A DNA stretch of 64,000 bases from Anaerolinea sp. (GTDB lineage Bacteria; Chloroflexota; Anaerolineae; Anaerolineales; Anaerolineaceae). Of this stretch, positions 43,065 through 51,069 are shown one piece after another. Both the position numbers and the translations under genes were made by a program. The stretch is from NCBI GenBank assembly GCA_020725865.1, contig DYEC01000011.1:124001-188000 (forward strand), read 5' to 3'. The notes under the pieces are model-generated. The model was not told where the DNA came from. It did not search any database and saw only the letters and a list, made by a program, of their open reading frames with translations. The stretch's first letter is position 1. Each line of letters opens with the position of its first letter.

Positions 43065-44582
43065 TCAACGAGAACTTTCGGCGAGTGCACCTGCGATTAA
43101 CTCAGAATACAATTGTTGTTCCGTGATCTCTCCTTGATGGAACTCGCCGACGATTTTCCCGGCACGCATCAACAAGATGCGGTGACATGTCTGGATGAGC
43201 TCAGGGATATCATCGGAAATCAGCAGAATCCCAATGCCCTGTTTTGCCAGTGTGCGGATCAATTCGTGTATCTCCGCTTTCGAGCCTACATCTACACCAA
43301 CAGTAGGACCATTCAAAATTAAGATTTTGGGGTTGCTGGCGAGCCATTTGGCAAGCACCACGCGCTGCTGATTACCGCCCGAAAGACTTTTGACAGGCAG
43401 TTCGCCGGATGGTGTTTTGATCTCGAGTTGTCTGATCCATTGACTTGCCTGCTCGGATTTTGTTCGGTTATCAAGTAACCCAGCTTTGGTTTTGAATCCT
43501 TCGATGACCCGGACCACAATATTATTGCTGATGGATTGGTCAAGAAATAAACCCTGCGTGATGCGGTCGTCTGGCACATACCCTATCCCATGACGCACAG
43601 CGTCTGTGGGGCTTTTGATCTCAACCCGATTGCCTTTAATGTAGATGTTGCCCGAATCGGCAGGTAGCATCCCAAACAATGAAAGCGCCAGCTCTGTTCG
43701 TCCCGATCCCAACAAGCCTGTGATCCCCAGCACTTCGTTTTGTCTGAGTTCGAATGAAACGTTAAAAAATCCGTGTGAGAGGTTGAGATTTTCAACCCGC
43801 AGAAGTGGGGGCGTGACCGGTGTAACTTCAGCAAATGTAATTGCGCTGGTGTCAATTTCCCGCCCCGTCATATAATATTCCATGGTGCGGATTTCCAGCC
43901 CCTTAGCGTCCTGATCCATCACTTTTTTGCCATTGCGCAGAATAACGGTGCGATCAGCAATTTCCGTCACCTCGCTCAGTTTGTGACTGACAAAAAGGAT
44001 GGAAATCCCTTGTGATTTCAGCTCGTTGATCACTTTAAACAACGCCTTAATTTCTTTTTGGGTCAAGGCGGTAGTTGGCTCATCCATGATGATGATCCGC
44101 CCCTTCGCTAGAAGAGCTTTGGCGATAGCGATCAATTGCCGGTCGGCAGTGGACAGAGTTTCTACTATCGCATCCAAAGGAAGCGAGATATTAATTTTGG
44201 CTAATCCTTCTCTGGCAATATCCTGAATTTCTTTCCAGTTCACCAACTGTTTGCCGCTGGCAACTTGTTCGTTGATAGCAATGTTTTCGGCAACTGTCAG
44301 ATTGGGAAACAGTGAAAAGTCCTGATAGATAACCTGAATCCCTTCATGGATTGACTCGATGGGAGTGAGTTTTTTATAGTGATGGCTGTTGACGTAAATA
44401 TCCCCTTCATCGGGGATGTATACGCCGGAGATGATCTTGATCAGTGTGGATTTGCCGGAGCCATTTTCTCCAACAAGGCAACAGGTTTCTCCCTTGCGGA
44501 TGGATAAGCTGACATCATCCAGTGCAACCACACCCCCAAATCGCTTGCTGATATGTTCGACACGCAGGATTTCTTCACCCAT
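43065..44582 (-). CDS. RbsA-type sugar ABC transporter ATPase
   Basis: Energising subunit of 505 residues with two nucleotide-binding domains in one chain. Domain 1 is complete: Walker A GENGSGKST near residue 38, signature LSTADRQ, Walker B IIIMDEPTTAL. Domain 2 has the degenerate Walker A GLLGSGRTE usual in RbsA proteins and a good signature LSGGNQQR. Its Walker B reads ILILNGPTVGVD, with Asn and Gly where Asp-Glu is expected, so this site should not hydrolyse ATP. A strong hairpin (44622-44648) precedes the gene. Confidence 0.93.
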   Translation of the reverse strand: MGEEILRVEHISKRFGGVVALDDVSLSIRKGETCCLVGENGSGKSTLIKIISGVYIPDEGDIYVNSHHYKKLTPIESIHEGIQVIYQDFSLFPNLTVAENIAINEQVASGKQLVNWKEIQDIAREGLAKINISLPLDAIVETLSTADRQLIAIAKALLAKGRIIIMDEPTTALTQKEIKALFKVINELKSQGISILFVSHKLSEVTEIADRTVILRNGKKVMDQDAKGLEIRTMEYYMTGREIDTSAITFAEVTPVTPPLLRVENLNLSHGFFNVSFELRQNEVLGITGLLGSGRTELALSLFGMLPADSGNIYIKGNRVEIKSPTDAVRHGIGYVPDDRITQGLFLDQSISNNIVVRVIEGFKTKAGLLDNRTKSEQASQWIRQLEIKTPSGELPVKSLSGGNQQRVVLAKWLASNPKILILNGPTVGVDVGSKAEIHELIRTLAKQGIGILLISDDIPELIQTCHRILLMRAGKIVGEFHQGEITEQQLYSELIAGALAESSR

Positions 44583-44621
44583 ATGAGGTTAACCTTATAA
44601 GAATGATTATGCCATATTTTT

Positions 44622-44648
44622 GGGGGCGGCTTTATATCCGCCGCCCCC
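44622..44648 (-). promoter_or_regulatory. Intercistronic GC-rich hairpin
   Basis: A perfect 9-bp G/C stem (44622-44630 with 44640-44648, 9-nt loop) in the 77-bp gap between the binding-protein and ATPase genes. On the transcribed strand it is followed by A residues, not T, so it is more likely an mRNA-stabilising or partly attenuating structure than a full terminator. Confidence 0.6.
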
Positions 44649-44659
44649 TGGGTGTTTGT

Positions 44660-45697
44660 TTAGAAGGGATATTGATCCATGTTTTTGGCGTCCATCTTGA
44701 TCCAAGCCGATCCGTAGATGACCATCACGCCGTTGACACCTTTGACAAGTTTGATTTTCTCATAGCCAGGTACGCCCAGATCCATCCCATCCTTGATTTC
44801 TTCGCCCTTGATCATCTTCAAGGCGACCATATTGCAGGCATAGCCTGCAGTTGCCGGGTCCCAAGCCATTGCCAGGTCCACGGCGCCCGTCTTGAGTAGC
44901 TCACCCGCGTAGGAGGGGATGCTGGTGCCAACCACGGCGATTTTGTCTTGCAGTCCGGCTTCCTCAATGGCACGACCTGCGCCAACGACATCACCCGCCG
45001 CGGCGCCCATCACACCCTTGATATCCGGATGGGTTCGGAGGACATCCTTCATAGTATTATAGGCGACTTCCTGATCTTCCTTCGACTCGTATTTTGACAC
45101 GAACTGAAGTTTAGGGTAATTCTTCTCGGCGTAAGCCTTAGCGCAGTCCATCCATTCGTTATGCGAAGCATTGGTCAGAGATCCGACAAACTGCATGTAT
45201 TTGCCCTCTTCGCCCATTCGGGTGGCTAGCTCTTTCACCATTTCCTCTCCATAGGCGCAGTTGTCGAATGCTTCAACATCGTAATGGAGTGTGCCTTCTT
45301 TCGCCGTTGCGGCCTCGTGACCAACAACAATGATGCCGGCATCCATGGCTTTTTTCTGAGCCGGCTCATTTTCCGGCACGCCATAAGGAACATTGCAGAT
45401 CGCGTTGACTTTCTGGGCAATCAGATCTTCAATGATCCCGACCTGTGCTGCCGAGTCAACCTGTGAAGGCCCTTCCATGAATGCCTTGACACCTTGATCC
45501 TTACCAAACTGTAGCACGCCCGTTTCCATACGCTTGAACCAGTTGAACGCAATAGACTTGACAACGGTTGCAAACACCAGTTGTTCTCCGGCTTCTGGCT
45601 TGGTCGTTACAGGTGTCTCGGCAGGCTTGGGTGCACAGGCGGCAACCAGAGCGACAATAGTCACGAAAGTTATCAGAACAAACCATCCTTTTCTCAT
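44660..45697 (-). CDS. Sugar ABC transporter substrate-binding lipoprotein
   Basis: Periplasmic-binding-protein-like lipoprotein of 345 residues from the Peripla_BP_4 group (RbsB/RhaS/LsrB). The signal peptide ends in a lipobox LVAAC (Cys21), and a Thr/Pro linker follows. Features such as FNWFKRMETGVLQFGKDQGV, IIEDLIAQKVNAICNVPYG, VVGHEAAT and GVMGAAAGDVVGAGRAIEEAG fit RhaS/LsrB-like sugar binders. It leads the transporter genes and has AAGGAG before the ATG. It is probably anchored to the outer face of the membrane. Confidence 0.9.
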   Translation of the reverse strand: MRKGWFVLITFVTIVALVAACAPKPAETPVTTKPEAGEQLVFATVVKSIAFNWFKRMETGVLQFGKDQGVKAFMEGPSQVDSAAQVGIIEDLIAQKVNAICNVPYGVPENEPAQKKAMDAGIIVVGHEAATAKEGTLHYDVEAFDNCAYGEEMVKELATRMGEEGKYMQFVGSLTNASHNEWMDCAKAYAEKNYPKLQFVSKYESKEDQEVAYNTMKDVLRTHPDIKGVMGAAAGDVVGAGRAIEEAGLQDKIAVVGTSIPSYAGELLKTGAVDLAMAWDPATAGYACNMVALKMIKGEEIKDGMDLGVPGYEKIKLVKGVNGVMVIYGSAWIKMDAKNMDQYPF

Positions 45698-45802
45698 TTC
45701 TTTCTCTCCTTATTTACAAAACTAATGGATTTATACAAGAGTTGGGTAGAATTTTTTATATCATGCTTTCTATCAGTTGTTCACCTCCTTTGTGTTGCGA
45801 CA

Positions 45803-46564
45803 TTACACCAGAATTAACTCGATGCCCAGCTCTCGGATTTTATCCGCAGTCTGTTGCGGAAGTGCACTATCGGTGATGATACGGTTCGCTACCTGAAGCG
45901 GTGCGATGACAGTAAATGCAACTTGTCCAAATTTACCCGAATCGGCCACAACGGTAATCTCTTTTGCCCTGCGGAGCATGGCTTTTTTGATCAGGGTGTC
46001 TTCCAAGTTGTACTCGGTGAAACCGGCCTCTAGGTCGGCACCTCCCACGCCCATGAAAAATTTGTCTACATAGAACTCTTCAATTGCCTGTTCTGCCAGA
46101 TGTCCCACCAGCGATAGCTCGCCGCGCCGCAGAATGCCACCAGTGACGATTAACCGAATGTTGGGATGCTCAACCAATAACGCAGCGATCTGGAAACAGG
46201 GGGTAATAACGGTCAGGTTTTGGTGGCTAGAGAGATTGCGGGCGATTTCCAGCGTAGTGGTTCCCACATCCAGCATAATTGACTCGCCGCTTTTTATCAG
46301 ACTGGCTGCCATGCTGCCAATGCGTTTTTTCTCTTCCGTTCGATCCTTGCTGCGCATCAGGAAGGGGGGTTCGTAGCTTCGCCCGCGGTTACTGATCGCC
46401 CCGCCGCGCACACGCCGCAGCAAACCTTTGCGCTCCAGCGCGTCCAGGTCGCGGCGGATGGTCATCTCGGATGTGTTGAAGCGTTCTACCAATTCACTGA
46501 TCTGAACCGAGTGGCTTTTGTCCAGCAAATTTAAGATTTCTTGCTGTCTTTCGACTGCGAGCAT
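45803..46564 (-). CDS. DeoR-family transcriptional regulator
   Basis: Repressor of 253 residues. The N-terminal DeoR helix-turn-helix has RQQEILNLLDKSHSVQISELVERFNTSEMTIRRDLDALERKGLLRRVRGGA, the classic signature. The C-terminal DeoRC sensor domain has IMLDVGTTTLEIARNL, VTGGILRRGELSLVG and FFMGVGGADLEAGFT and would bind a phosphorylated sugar. It is the gene upstream of the transport operon and divergent from xdhC, so it probably controls both. The 230-bp gap at 46565-46794 is AT-rich and should hold its operators. Confidence 0.92.
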   Translation of the reverse strand: MLAVERQQEILNLLDKSHSVQISELVERFNTSEMTIRRDLDALERKGLLRRVRGGAISNRGRSYEPPFLMRSKDRTEEKKRIGSMAASLIKSGESIMLDVGTTTLEIARNLSSHQNLTVITPCFQIAALLVEHPNIRLIVTGGILRRGELSLVGHLAEQAIEEFYVDKFFMGVGGADLEAGFTEYNLEDTLIKKAMLRRAKEITVVADSGKFGQVAFTVIAPLQVANRIITDSALPQQTADKIRELGIELILV

Positions 46565-46794
46565 ATTGTAATAACCCGTAAAGAGAAGATGGCAAAAATG
46601 TTTGATTTTGTTAAAATATTACATATTTTTTGTTCGAAAGTCAATAGCTTTTGATGATATTTAACAAATTCCAAAGACATTTTATCTTTTTGGTTGTGAG
46701 ACTATTGGGGTATGTGAAGATATTTTTTCCCTTTCCTCACTCTTTGTGTTGGTTGCTGGTAGAATTGAATCAGCTTTTCTATAAAGGACATGTC

Positions 46795-47892
46795 ATGAAG
46801 GACATCTTTCAACATATCAATGAATTATTTGAACGCGGGGAAGATTTTGCACTGGCAACAATTTTCAGTCGTTCCGGTTCAGCGCCGCGCACCAGTGGGG
46901 CGCGCATGGTCATTCACGCCAATGGCAGCATCTACGGTACGATTGGCGGCGGGTTATTGGAGGCGCAGGTGTTACAGAGTGCGCCCCAAATTTTTTCCGA
47001 ACGAGGGGCATTGATCCGCGAGTTTTCGCTTTCGGGTAAGGACGCTTCGCAGACGGATATGATCTGCGGTGGAAATGTTGCAGTATTGATCGAGTTTATA
47101 GACGCCGGCAACAACACCTATCGCAAGATATTTCAGGAAGCGCTGGCAGCAATCAACGAACACCGCCGCGTCTGGCTTCTAACCGAACTGCCTCCCAGCG
47201 GCGAACTGACCCAGATCAAACGGCGCTGTCTGCTCAAGCAGGACGGCAGTACAGTTGGTAAGCTTTCCTGTACTGTTGAGGTGGGGCTGGGTTCGCCAAT
47301 CGGCTTGTTCGGCGACGAGGTGGAAGAGGTGACTGAGCAGCCTGATATCACCAGTAGCCGCTCGCCGGTGGTGGTACGTTTGGTGAGCGGGGAGCGTTTG
47401 CTGGTGGAGCCGATTTGTGATTATGGGACGGTGTATATTTTCGGCGCGGGGCACGTCTCACAAAAACTGGCGTCGCTGTGTTCGCTGGTGGGCTTTGAGA
47501 CGGTGGTGATTGATGACCGCGCCGAGTACGCCAACCGCGAGCGTTTTCCTTCAGCGGACCGCATTCTGGTTGTCCAATCCTATCGGCATTGTTTTGAAGA
47601 TCTGCCGATTGATGAGGACAGCTATCTGGTGATCGTCACTCGCGGTCATCTGAACGACAGCGAAGTACTGGAACGGGCAATGCGCACCCGCGCCGGCTAT
47701 ATTGGCATGATCGGCAGCAAGCGCAAACGCGATGAGGTATATAAACATCTGGTAAAGACGGCTGGCTTTCGCATGGAGGACTTTTCGCGTGTAAATTCTC
47801 CAATTGGTATCCCAATCGGTGCGGAGTCCCCAGAGGAAATTGCCGTATCTATCGTTGCAGAACTGATTCAGGCACGGGCAAAGAGAAAATGA
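46795..47892 (+). CDS. XdhC/CoxI-family protein
   Basis: Protein of 365 residues. The N-terminal XdhC_CoxI domain has ALATIFSRSGSAPRTSGARM and GTIGGGLLEA; the C-terminal Rossmann domain has YIFGAGHVSQKLASL and VIDDRAEYANRERFP. In known systems XdhC binds and sulphurates molybdenum cofactor for xanthine dehydrogenase-family enzymes. No molybdenum hydroxylase genes are visible in the window, so its client is unknown. The start is ATG 46795 with AAAGG 8 nt upstream; the longer open frame from 46651 has no support. It is divergent from the DeoR gene. Confidence 0.85.
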   Translation: MKDIFQHINELFERGEDFALATIFSRSGSAPRTSGARMVIHANGSIYGTIGGGLLEAQVLQSAPQIFSERGALIREFSLSGKDASQTDMICGGNVAVLIEFIDAGNNTYRKIFQEALAAINEHRRVWLLTELPPSGELTQIKRRCLLKQDGSTVGKLSCTVEVGLGSPIGLFGDEVEEVTEQPDITSSRSPVVVRLVSGERLLVEPICDYGTVYIFGAGHVSQKLASLCSLVGFETVVIDDRAEYANRERFPSADRILVVQSYRHCFEDLPIDEDSYLVIVTRGHLNDSEVLERAMRTRAGYIGMIGSKRKRDEVYKHLVKTAGFRMEDFSRVNSPIGIPIGAESPEEIAVSIVAELIQARAKRK

Positions 47893-47910
47893 AAACGAGG
47901 AGATAAAACA

Positions 47911-48735
47911 ATGACAGGAGAACAAACCCTAACAGACTTTGATGAGTTGTTGCAATCACTGCGTCGGGCGGCACAGCGGTTGGTTGAGATTGACGCTGCT
48001 GAAGGTGCGGCTGGCAATCTTTCATACTACTTTGAACCTTCTTTTGATCCGAGCGAGCGCTTCCCCAATTGGCGAGAAATCCAATTGCCCGTAGAAGCGC
48101 CAGCTTTGAGGGGCGGCTGGTTATTGATGAGCGGCTCCGGCCAGCGTATGCGGGATATTGCCGCAGACCCGCAAGCCAGCATGGGGCTGGTCAAAGTCGA
48201 GGCGGATGGCAAAACGGGGCGATTGTATACCTGTGACGCCTGTCACTTTGTGCGGCTGACGACCGAGTTTAATTCACATCTGGCGGTGCATAATGATCAA
48301 GTGGCGCTCAACGGCTATCATTTTCTGGCACTGGCACACGCCCAACCCAAAACACTTACATTCTTCAGCCACACACCACGCTATCAGGATCAGAATTATT
48401 TCAACCGCCATCTGTTGCGCTGGCAACCGGAAACGATAATGAATTTTCCAACCGGAATTGGTGTGGCGCCCTTTGCACCGCCGGCTTCCCCTGAACTGAT
48501 GGAGGCAAATGTGCGCCTGATGCGAGATCATGCGCTGGTGATCTGGTCGCGGCATGGTGTAATGTCAAAATCCACGCTTTCAATGGAACATGCAGTGGAT
48601 TTGATCGAGTATGCTGAAACGGCAGCGCGCTATGAACTGATGAACCTTAACAGCGGCGAGATCGCCGACGGTCTTTCAGCGGAACAAATCCGCACAATTT
48701 GTTCTGCTTTCAATATTAAGCAGACCGTTTTCTAA
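47911..48735 (+). CDS. Class II aldolase, rhamnulose-1-phosphate-aldolase-like
   Basis: Zinc-dependent aldolase-family protein of 274 residues, the length of E. coli RhaD. GNLSYYF near residue 32, LLMSGSGQRMRDI near residue 72, LTTEFNSHLAVHND with the acidic residue, and the late zinc His in WSRHGVMSKS agree with the RhaD group. The paired HxH expected in the middle appears as LAHAQPK, so one His ligand may be replaced. With the FGGY kinase across the divergent promoter it could cleave a ketose-1-phosphate to DHAP and an aldehyde. No sugar isomerase is in the window. GAGGAG stands before the ATG. Confidence 0.82.
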   Translation: MTGEQTLTDFDELLQSLRRAAQRLVEIDAAEGAAGNLSYYFEPSFDPSERFPNWREIQLPVEAPALRGGWLLMSGSGQRMRDIAADPQASMGLVKVEADGKTGRLYTCDACHFVRLTTEFNSHLAVHNDQVALNGYHFLALAHAQPKTLTFFSHTPRYQDQNYFNRHLLRWQPETIMNFPTGIGVAPFAPPASPELMEANVRLMRDHALVIWSRHGVMSKSTLSMEHAVDLIEYAETAARYELMNLNSGEIADGLSAEQIRTICSAFNIKQTVF

Positions 48736-48739
48736 AAAC

Positions 48740-48780
48740 AACGAGAAAGCCCCCCAAGCCGCAACGGGGGCTTTCTCGTT
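48740..48780. terminator. Bidirectional terminator between aldolase and zinc-ribbon genes
   Basis: A 15-bp perfect stem (48740-48754 with 48766-48780) between convergent genes. The minus-strand side is followed by TTGTTTTT and the plus side by a short TTT. Confidence 0.85.
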
Positions 48781-48802
48781 TGGAAGAAATAGGAGGAAGG
48801 AA

Positions 48803-49000
48803 CTAAATTGTTTGACGAACCGCAGCCAGCTCTGCCACAGCAACGGCAGAGCGATCGTTCTGCGCACGAAAGCTCAATGCTTCCTGACAGCGCGGACAAA
48901 TCGCCCGTCCGGGAAAGCTCTTCTCACCGCAACGCGAACAGGTTTCGCCCAGCATTTGATAGCGTTGTTTTCTCAATCTCCAATGTCGTGGTATTTCCAT
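48803..49000 (-). CDS. Orphan rubredoxin-like zinc-ribbon protein
   Basis: Protein of 65 residues whose core is C-x2-C-x10-C-x2-C with the pattern CSRCGEKSFPGRAICPRC, matching the zinc ribbon of DUF35 proteins. Those are normally about twice as long, with an OB-fold attached; here only the ribbon and a short tail remain. The start ATG 49000 has AAGGAG in front. Upstream lie four CTATCA repeats in 10-bp phase. DUF35 proteins assist thiolases and other acyl-CoA enzymes; whether this short one does is unknown. Confidence 0.72.
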   Translation of the reverse strand: MEIPRHWRLRKQRYQMLGETCSRCGEKSFPGRAICPRCQEALSFRAQNDRSAVAVAELAAVRQTI

Positions 49001-49326
49001 GATACGCACTCCTTTCAACGGTTGTAGGTAGTTTAGCGTTCCCAGGCTATCAAATGCTATCAGGTGGATGAAAAAACTATCAAAAACTATCAGATTTTTG
49101 CCATACGCAAATCGAGCAAGATAAGAGAACATAATCTTGCGCTGATGTCAGGCAAGATGTTGCTTGCCCAGTTGCATTAACTGAGAGACCTGCCCGCCAG
49201 GTGTCGCTTGCTGGCGTAAAAGGTCATTCTGTGGAGGTGACCTCTGTCACTTGTGCGAGGCGCCAGATTGCAATATACTTTAAATGTGGAGTAATTTCAC
49301 CTATATTACCAAAAGAGGCTAAAACA
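49001..49326. other. Regulatory region between zinc-ribbon and Rrf2 genes
   Basis: A 326-bp gap between divergent genes. It contains the phased CTATCA repeats (49047-49092) and, near the Rrf2 gene, possible promoter elements TTTAAA and TATATT about 17 nt apart. I see no gene in it. Confidence 0.55.
49047..49092. promoter_or_regulatory. Four CTATCA repeats in 10-bp phase
   Basis: CTATCA occurs at 49047, 49057, 49077 and 49087; the unit expected at 49067 is degenerate. The exact 10-bp period puts all sites on one face of the helix. On the minus strand the unit reads TGATAG and ends 47 bp before the zinc-ribbon ATG. The first two units lie in a segment shared with 33649-33666. Confidence 0.7.
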
Positions 49327-49749
49327 ATGCAAATTACCCGACAGGCGGACTATGCGTTGCGTGCCATGATGTTTCTGGCAAAAATGAAGCCCAATCAGCG
49401 GGCTGCAACCAGCCAGATTGCAGAAGCGCAAAACATCCCACCTTCTTTTCTCGCCAAGATCATCTCGCAGCTTTCCATTGCCGGTCTGATCCACACCTCA
49501 CGCGGAGCGCGCGGTGGCGTTTCGCTGGCGCGTCCGGCGGAAGAAATCTCCATTTTGGAGGTAGTTGAGGCAATTGATGGACCGATTGCCCTCAATCAGT
49601 GCACGGAAACTGGCGATGGCTGTCCCTTTGGCGAGGATTGCGTCCTTAAGCCCTTATGGTGCGATACGCAAGCCGAGCTGGTACAGCGGCTTAAGTCCGT
49701 TAATTTTGCTCAGTTTGTAAACGGGAACTCCACCAGCAAAGCAGTTTGA
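49327..49749 (+). CDS. Rrf2-family Fe-S regulator
   Basis: Transcription factor of 140 residues of the IscR/NsrR/RirA type. The N-terminal MQITRQADYALRAMMFLA and RGARGGVSLARPAEEI are the family's winged-helix signature. Three Cys (QCTETGDGCPFGEDC, spacing C-x6-C-x5-C) could bind a 2Fe-2S or 4Fe-4S cluster. The start ATG 49327 matches the universal N-terminus; the longer open frame upstream is not supported. It probably senses iron-sulphur status, redox state or nitric oxide. The target is not visible. Confidence 0.9.
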   Translation: MQITRQADYALRAMMFLAKMKPNQRAATSQIAEAQNIPPSFLAKIISQLSIAGLIHTSRGARGGVSLARPAEEISILEVVEAIDGPIALNQCTETGDGCPFGEDCVLKPLWCDTQAELVQRLKSVNFAQFVNGNSTSKAV

Positions 49750-49875
49750 CGATTGGCAGAGGGGGAGTGACACCACGCAGATTGTTTTTGGAAACTTTCT
49801 GCGGATTTTAGGTGTTTATATCATTTGCTTTTCTGATACAATCACCCCATTCTGCATGTGTGTTGCGGAGGCGCC

Positions 49876-51069
49876 TTGAAGCGAATCATCCAAAGCGTTC
49901 TCAAATTGTCCGTTTTTCCACAACTGGTATTTTTTATCTTTGCCCGCATTGTGTTGATGAGCAGTATGCGGGTGGTGTATCCTTTCCTTTCGGTATTTGC
50001 TGCTGGGCTGGGGGTTTCCATTGGGCAGGTCTCGCTGGCAGTTTCGGTGCGTTCGCTTATCGCCGCGTTCAACCCGTTGCTGGCGTCGTTCTCCGACCGG
50101 CGCGGGCGCAAAGCCGGTATGCTGCTGGGACTGGGAATGTTCACATGCGGGATGCTGTTGGTCATCCTCTTGCCCAGTTTCGTCACCTTTTTCCTGACAC
50201 TGGGGATGGGGATGATGGGGCTGCTGATTTTTACCTCATCGATGCAGGCATATTTGGGTGACCGGGTTGCATATGATCAACGGGCGCTTGTTATTGGTCT
50301 GACTGAATGGAGTTGGGCGCTCAGTTTTGCAGTCGGTATGCCGATCCTGGCTTTTGCGCTGGCTTATGGCACCTGGCTGTCGCCTTTTATGGTTCTGGCA
50401 GTGGCAGGTGGAATACTCTTTTTGCTGACACTGAAAATCATCCCGCGCACTCTGCCAACCGCGAGCAGGGAAACCAAAAGTCTTGATTCGCTGCAGCTGG
50501 TGCTGACCACTGCACCGGCGGTGGCAGGATTGGTCATGGGTGCCTGTCTTTCCGCTGCCAACGAGACAATTTCGCTGATGTTCGGGGTCTGGTTGCAGGA
50601 TTCGTTTGGTTTGCAAATCGCCGCACTGGGAGCGGCTTCGGCGGTGATTGGGGTTGCCGAGTTTGGCGGTGAGACGCTCACTGCCGGCATTGTGGACCGG
50701 TTGGGTAAGCCGCTTGCCATCCGCATTGGGCTGGGCTTGAATATGCTTTCGGTACTCTTGCTGCCGATCATTGGTGGGAGCGTTTTGGGCGCTCTGGTAG
50801 GGTTGTTCCTATTTTACCTATCGTTTGAATTTACTGTCGTCTCGATGATGACCATGATGACCGAAGTTATGCCGGCAGCCCGTGCCACGTTGATGGGGGC
50901 CTGTCTGGCGGCTCTGGCAATTGGACGGGCTATTTCGGATGTGATTTCTCCTTGGTTATATGAATGGAGTTTTTTAGGCAATGTCCTGCTGGCGATGATT
51001 TTAGATGGGGTCGCGTGGATGCTGCTTAGCAGGGTCAAGATAGCAGATACATCACCTGTTGTTGACTAA
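49876..51069 (+). CDS. MFS transporter
   Basis: Membrane transporter of 397 residues with about twelve hydrophobic segments. The loop 2-3 signature of the major facilitator superfamily appears as SDRRGRKAGM near residue 75. The start is TTG 49876, preceded by CGGAGG at 49866-49871, which marks it more strongly than the upstream GTG at 49858. It is convergent with the acetyltransferase gene and the stop codons overlap. The substrate, perhaps a drug or small metabolite, is unknown. Confidence 0.82.
   Translation: MKRIIQSVLKLSVFPQLVFFIFARIVLMSSMRVVYPFLSVFAAGLGVSIGQVSLAVSVRSLIAAFNPLLASFSDRRGRKAGMLLGLGMFTCGMLLVILLPSFVTFFLTLGMGMMGLLIFTSSMQAYLGDRVAYDQRALVIGLTEWSWALSFAVGMPILAFALAYGTWLSPFMVLAVAGGILFLLTLKIIPRTLPTASRETKSLDSLQLVLTTAPAVAGLVMGACLSAANETISLMFGVWLQDSFGLQIAALGAASAVIGVAEFGGETLTAGIVDRLGKPLAIRIGLGLNMLSVLLLPIIGGSVLGALVGLFLFYLSFEFTVVSMMTMMTEVMPAARATLMGACLAALAIGRAISDVISPWLYEWSFLGNVLLAMILDGVAWMLLSRVKIADTSPVVD

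Noticed and set aside
45758-45775. ATATCA and CTATCA pair upstream of the binding-protein gene as another member of the phased-repeat family
   Set aside because: The spacing is 12 bp, not 10, and the surrounding bases do not match the other two sites.
46651-46794. 48-residue hydrophobic extension of the XdhC protein, which could look like a membrane anchor
   Set aside because: AAAGG lies properly before ATG 46795, and the conserved XdhC N-terminus begins there.
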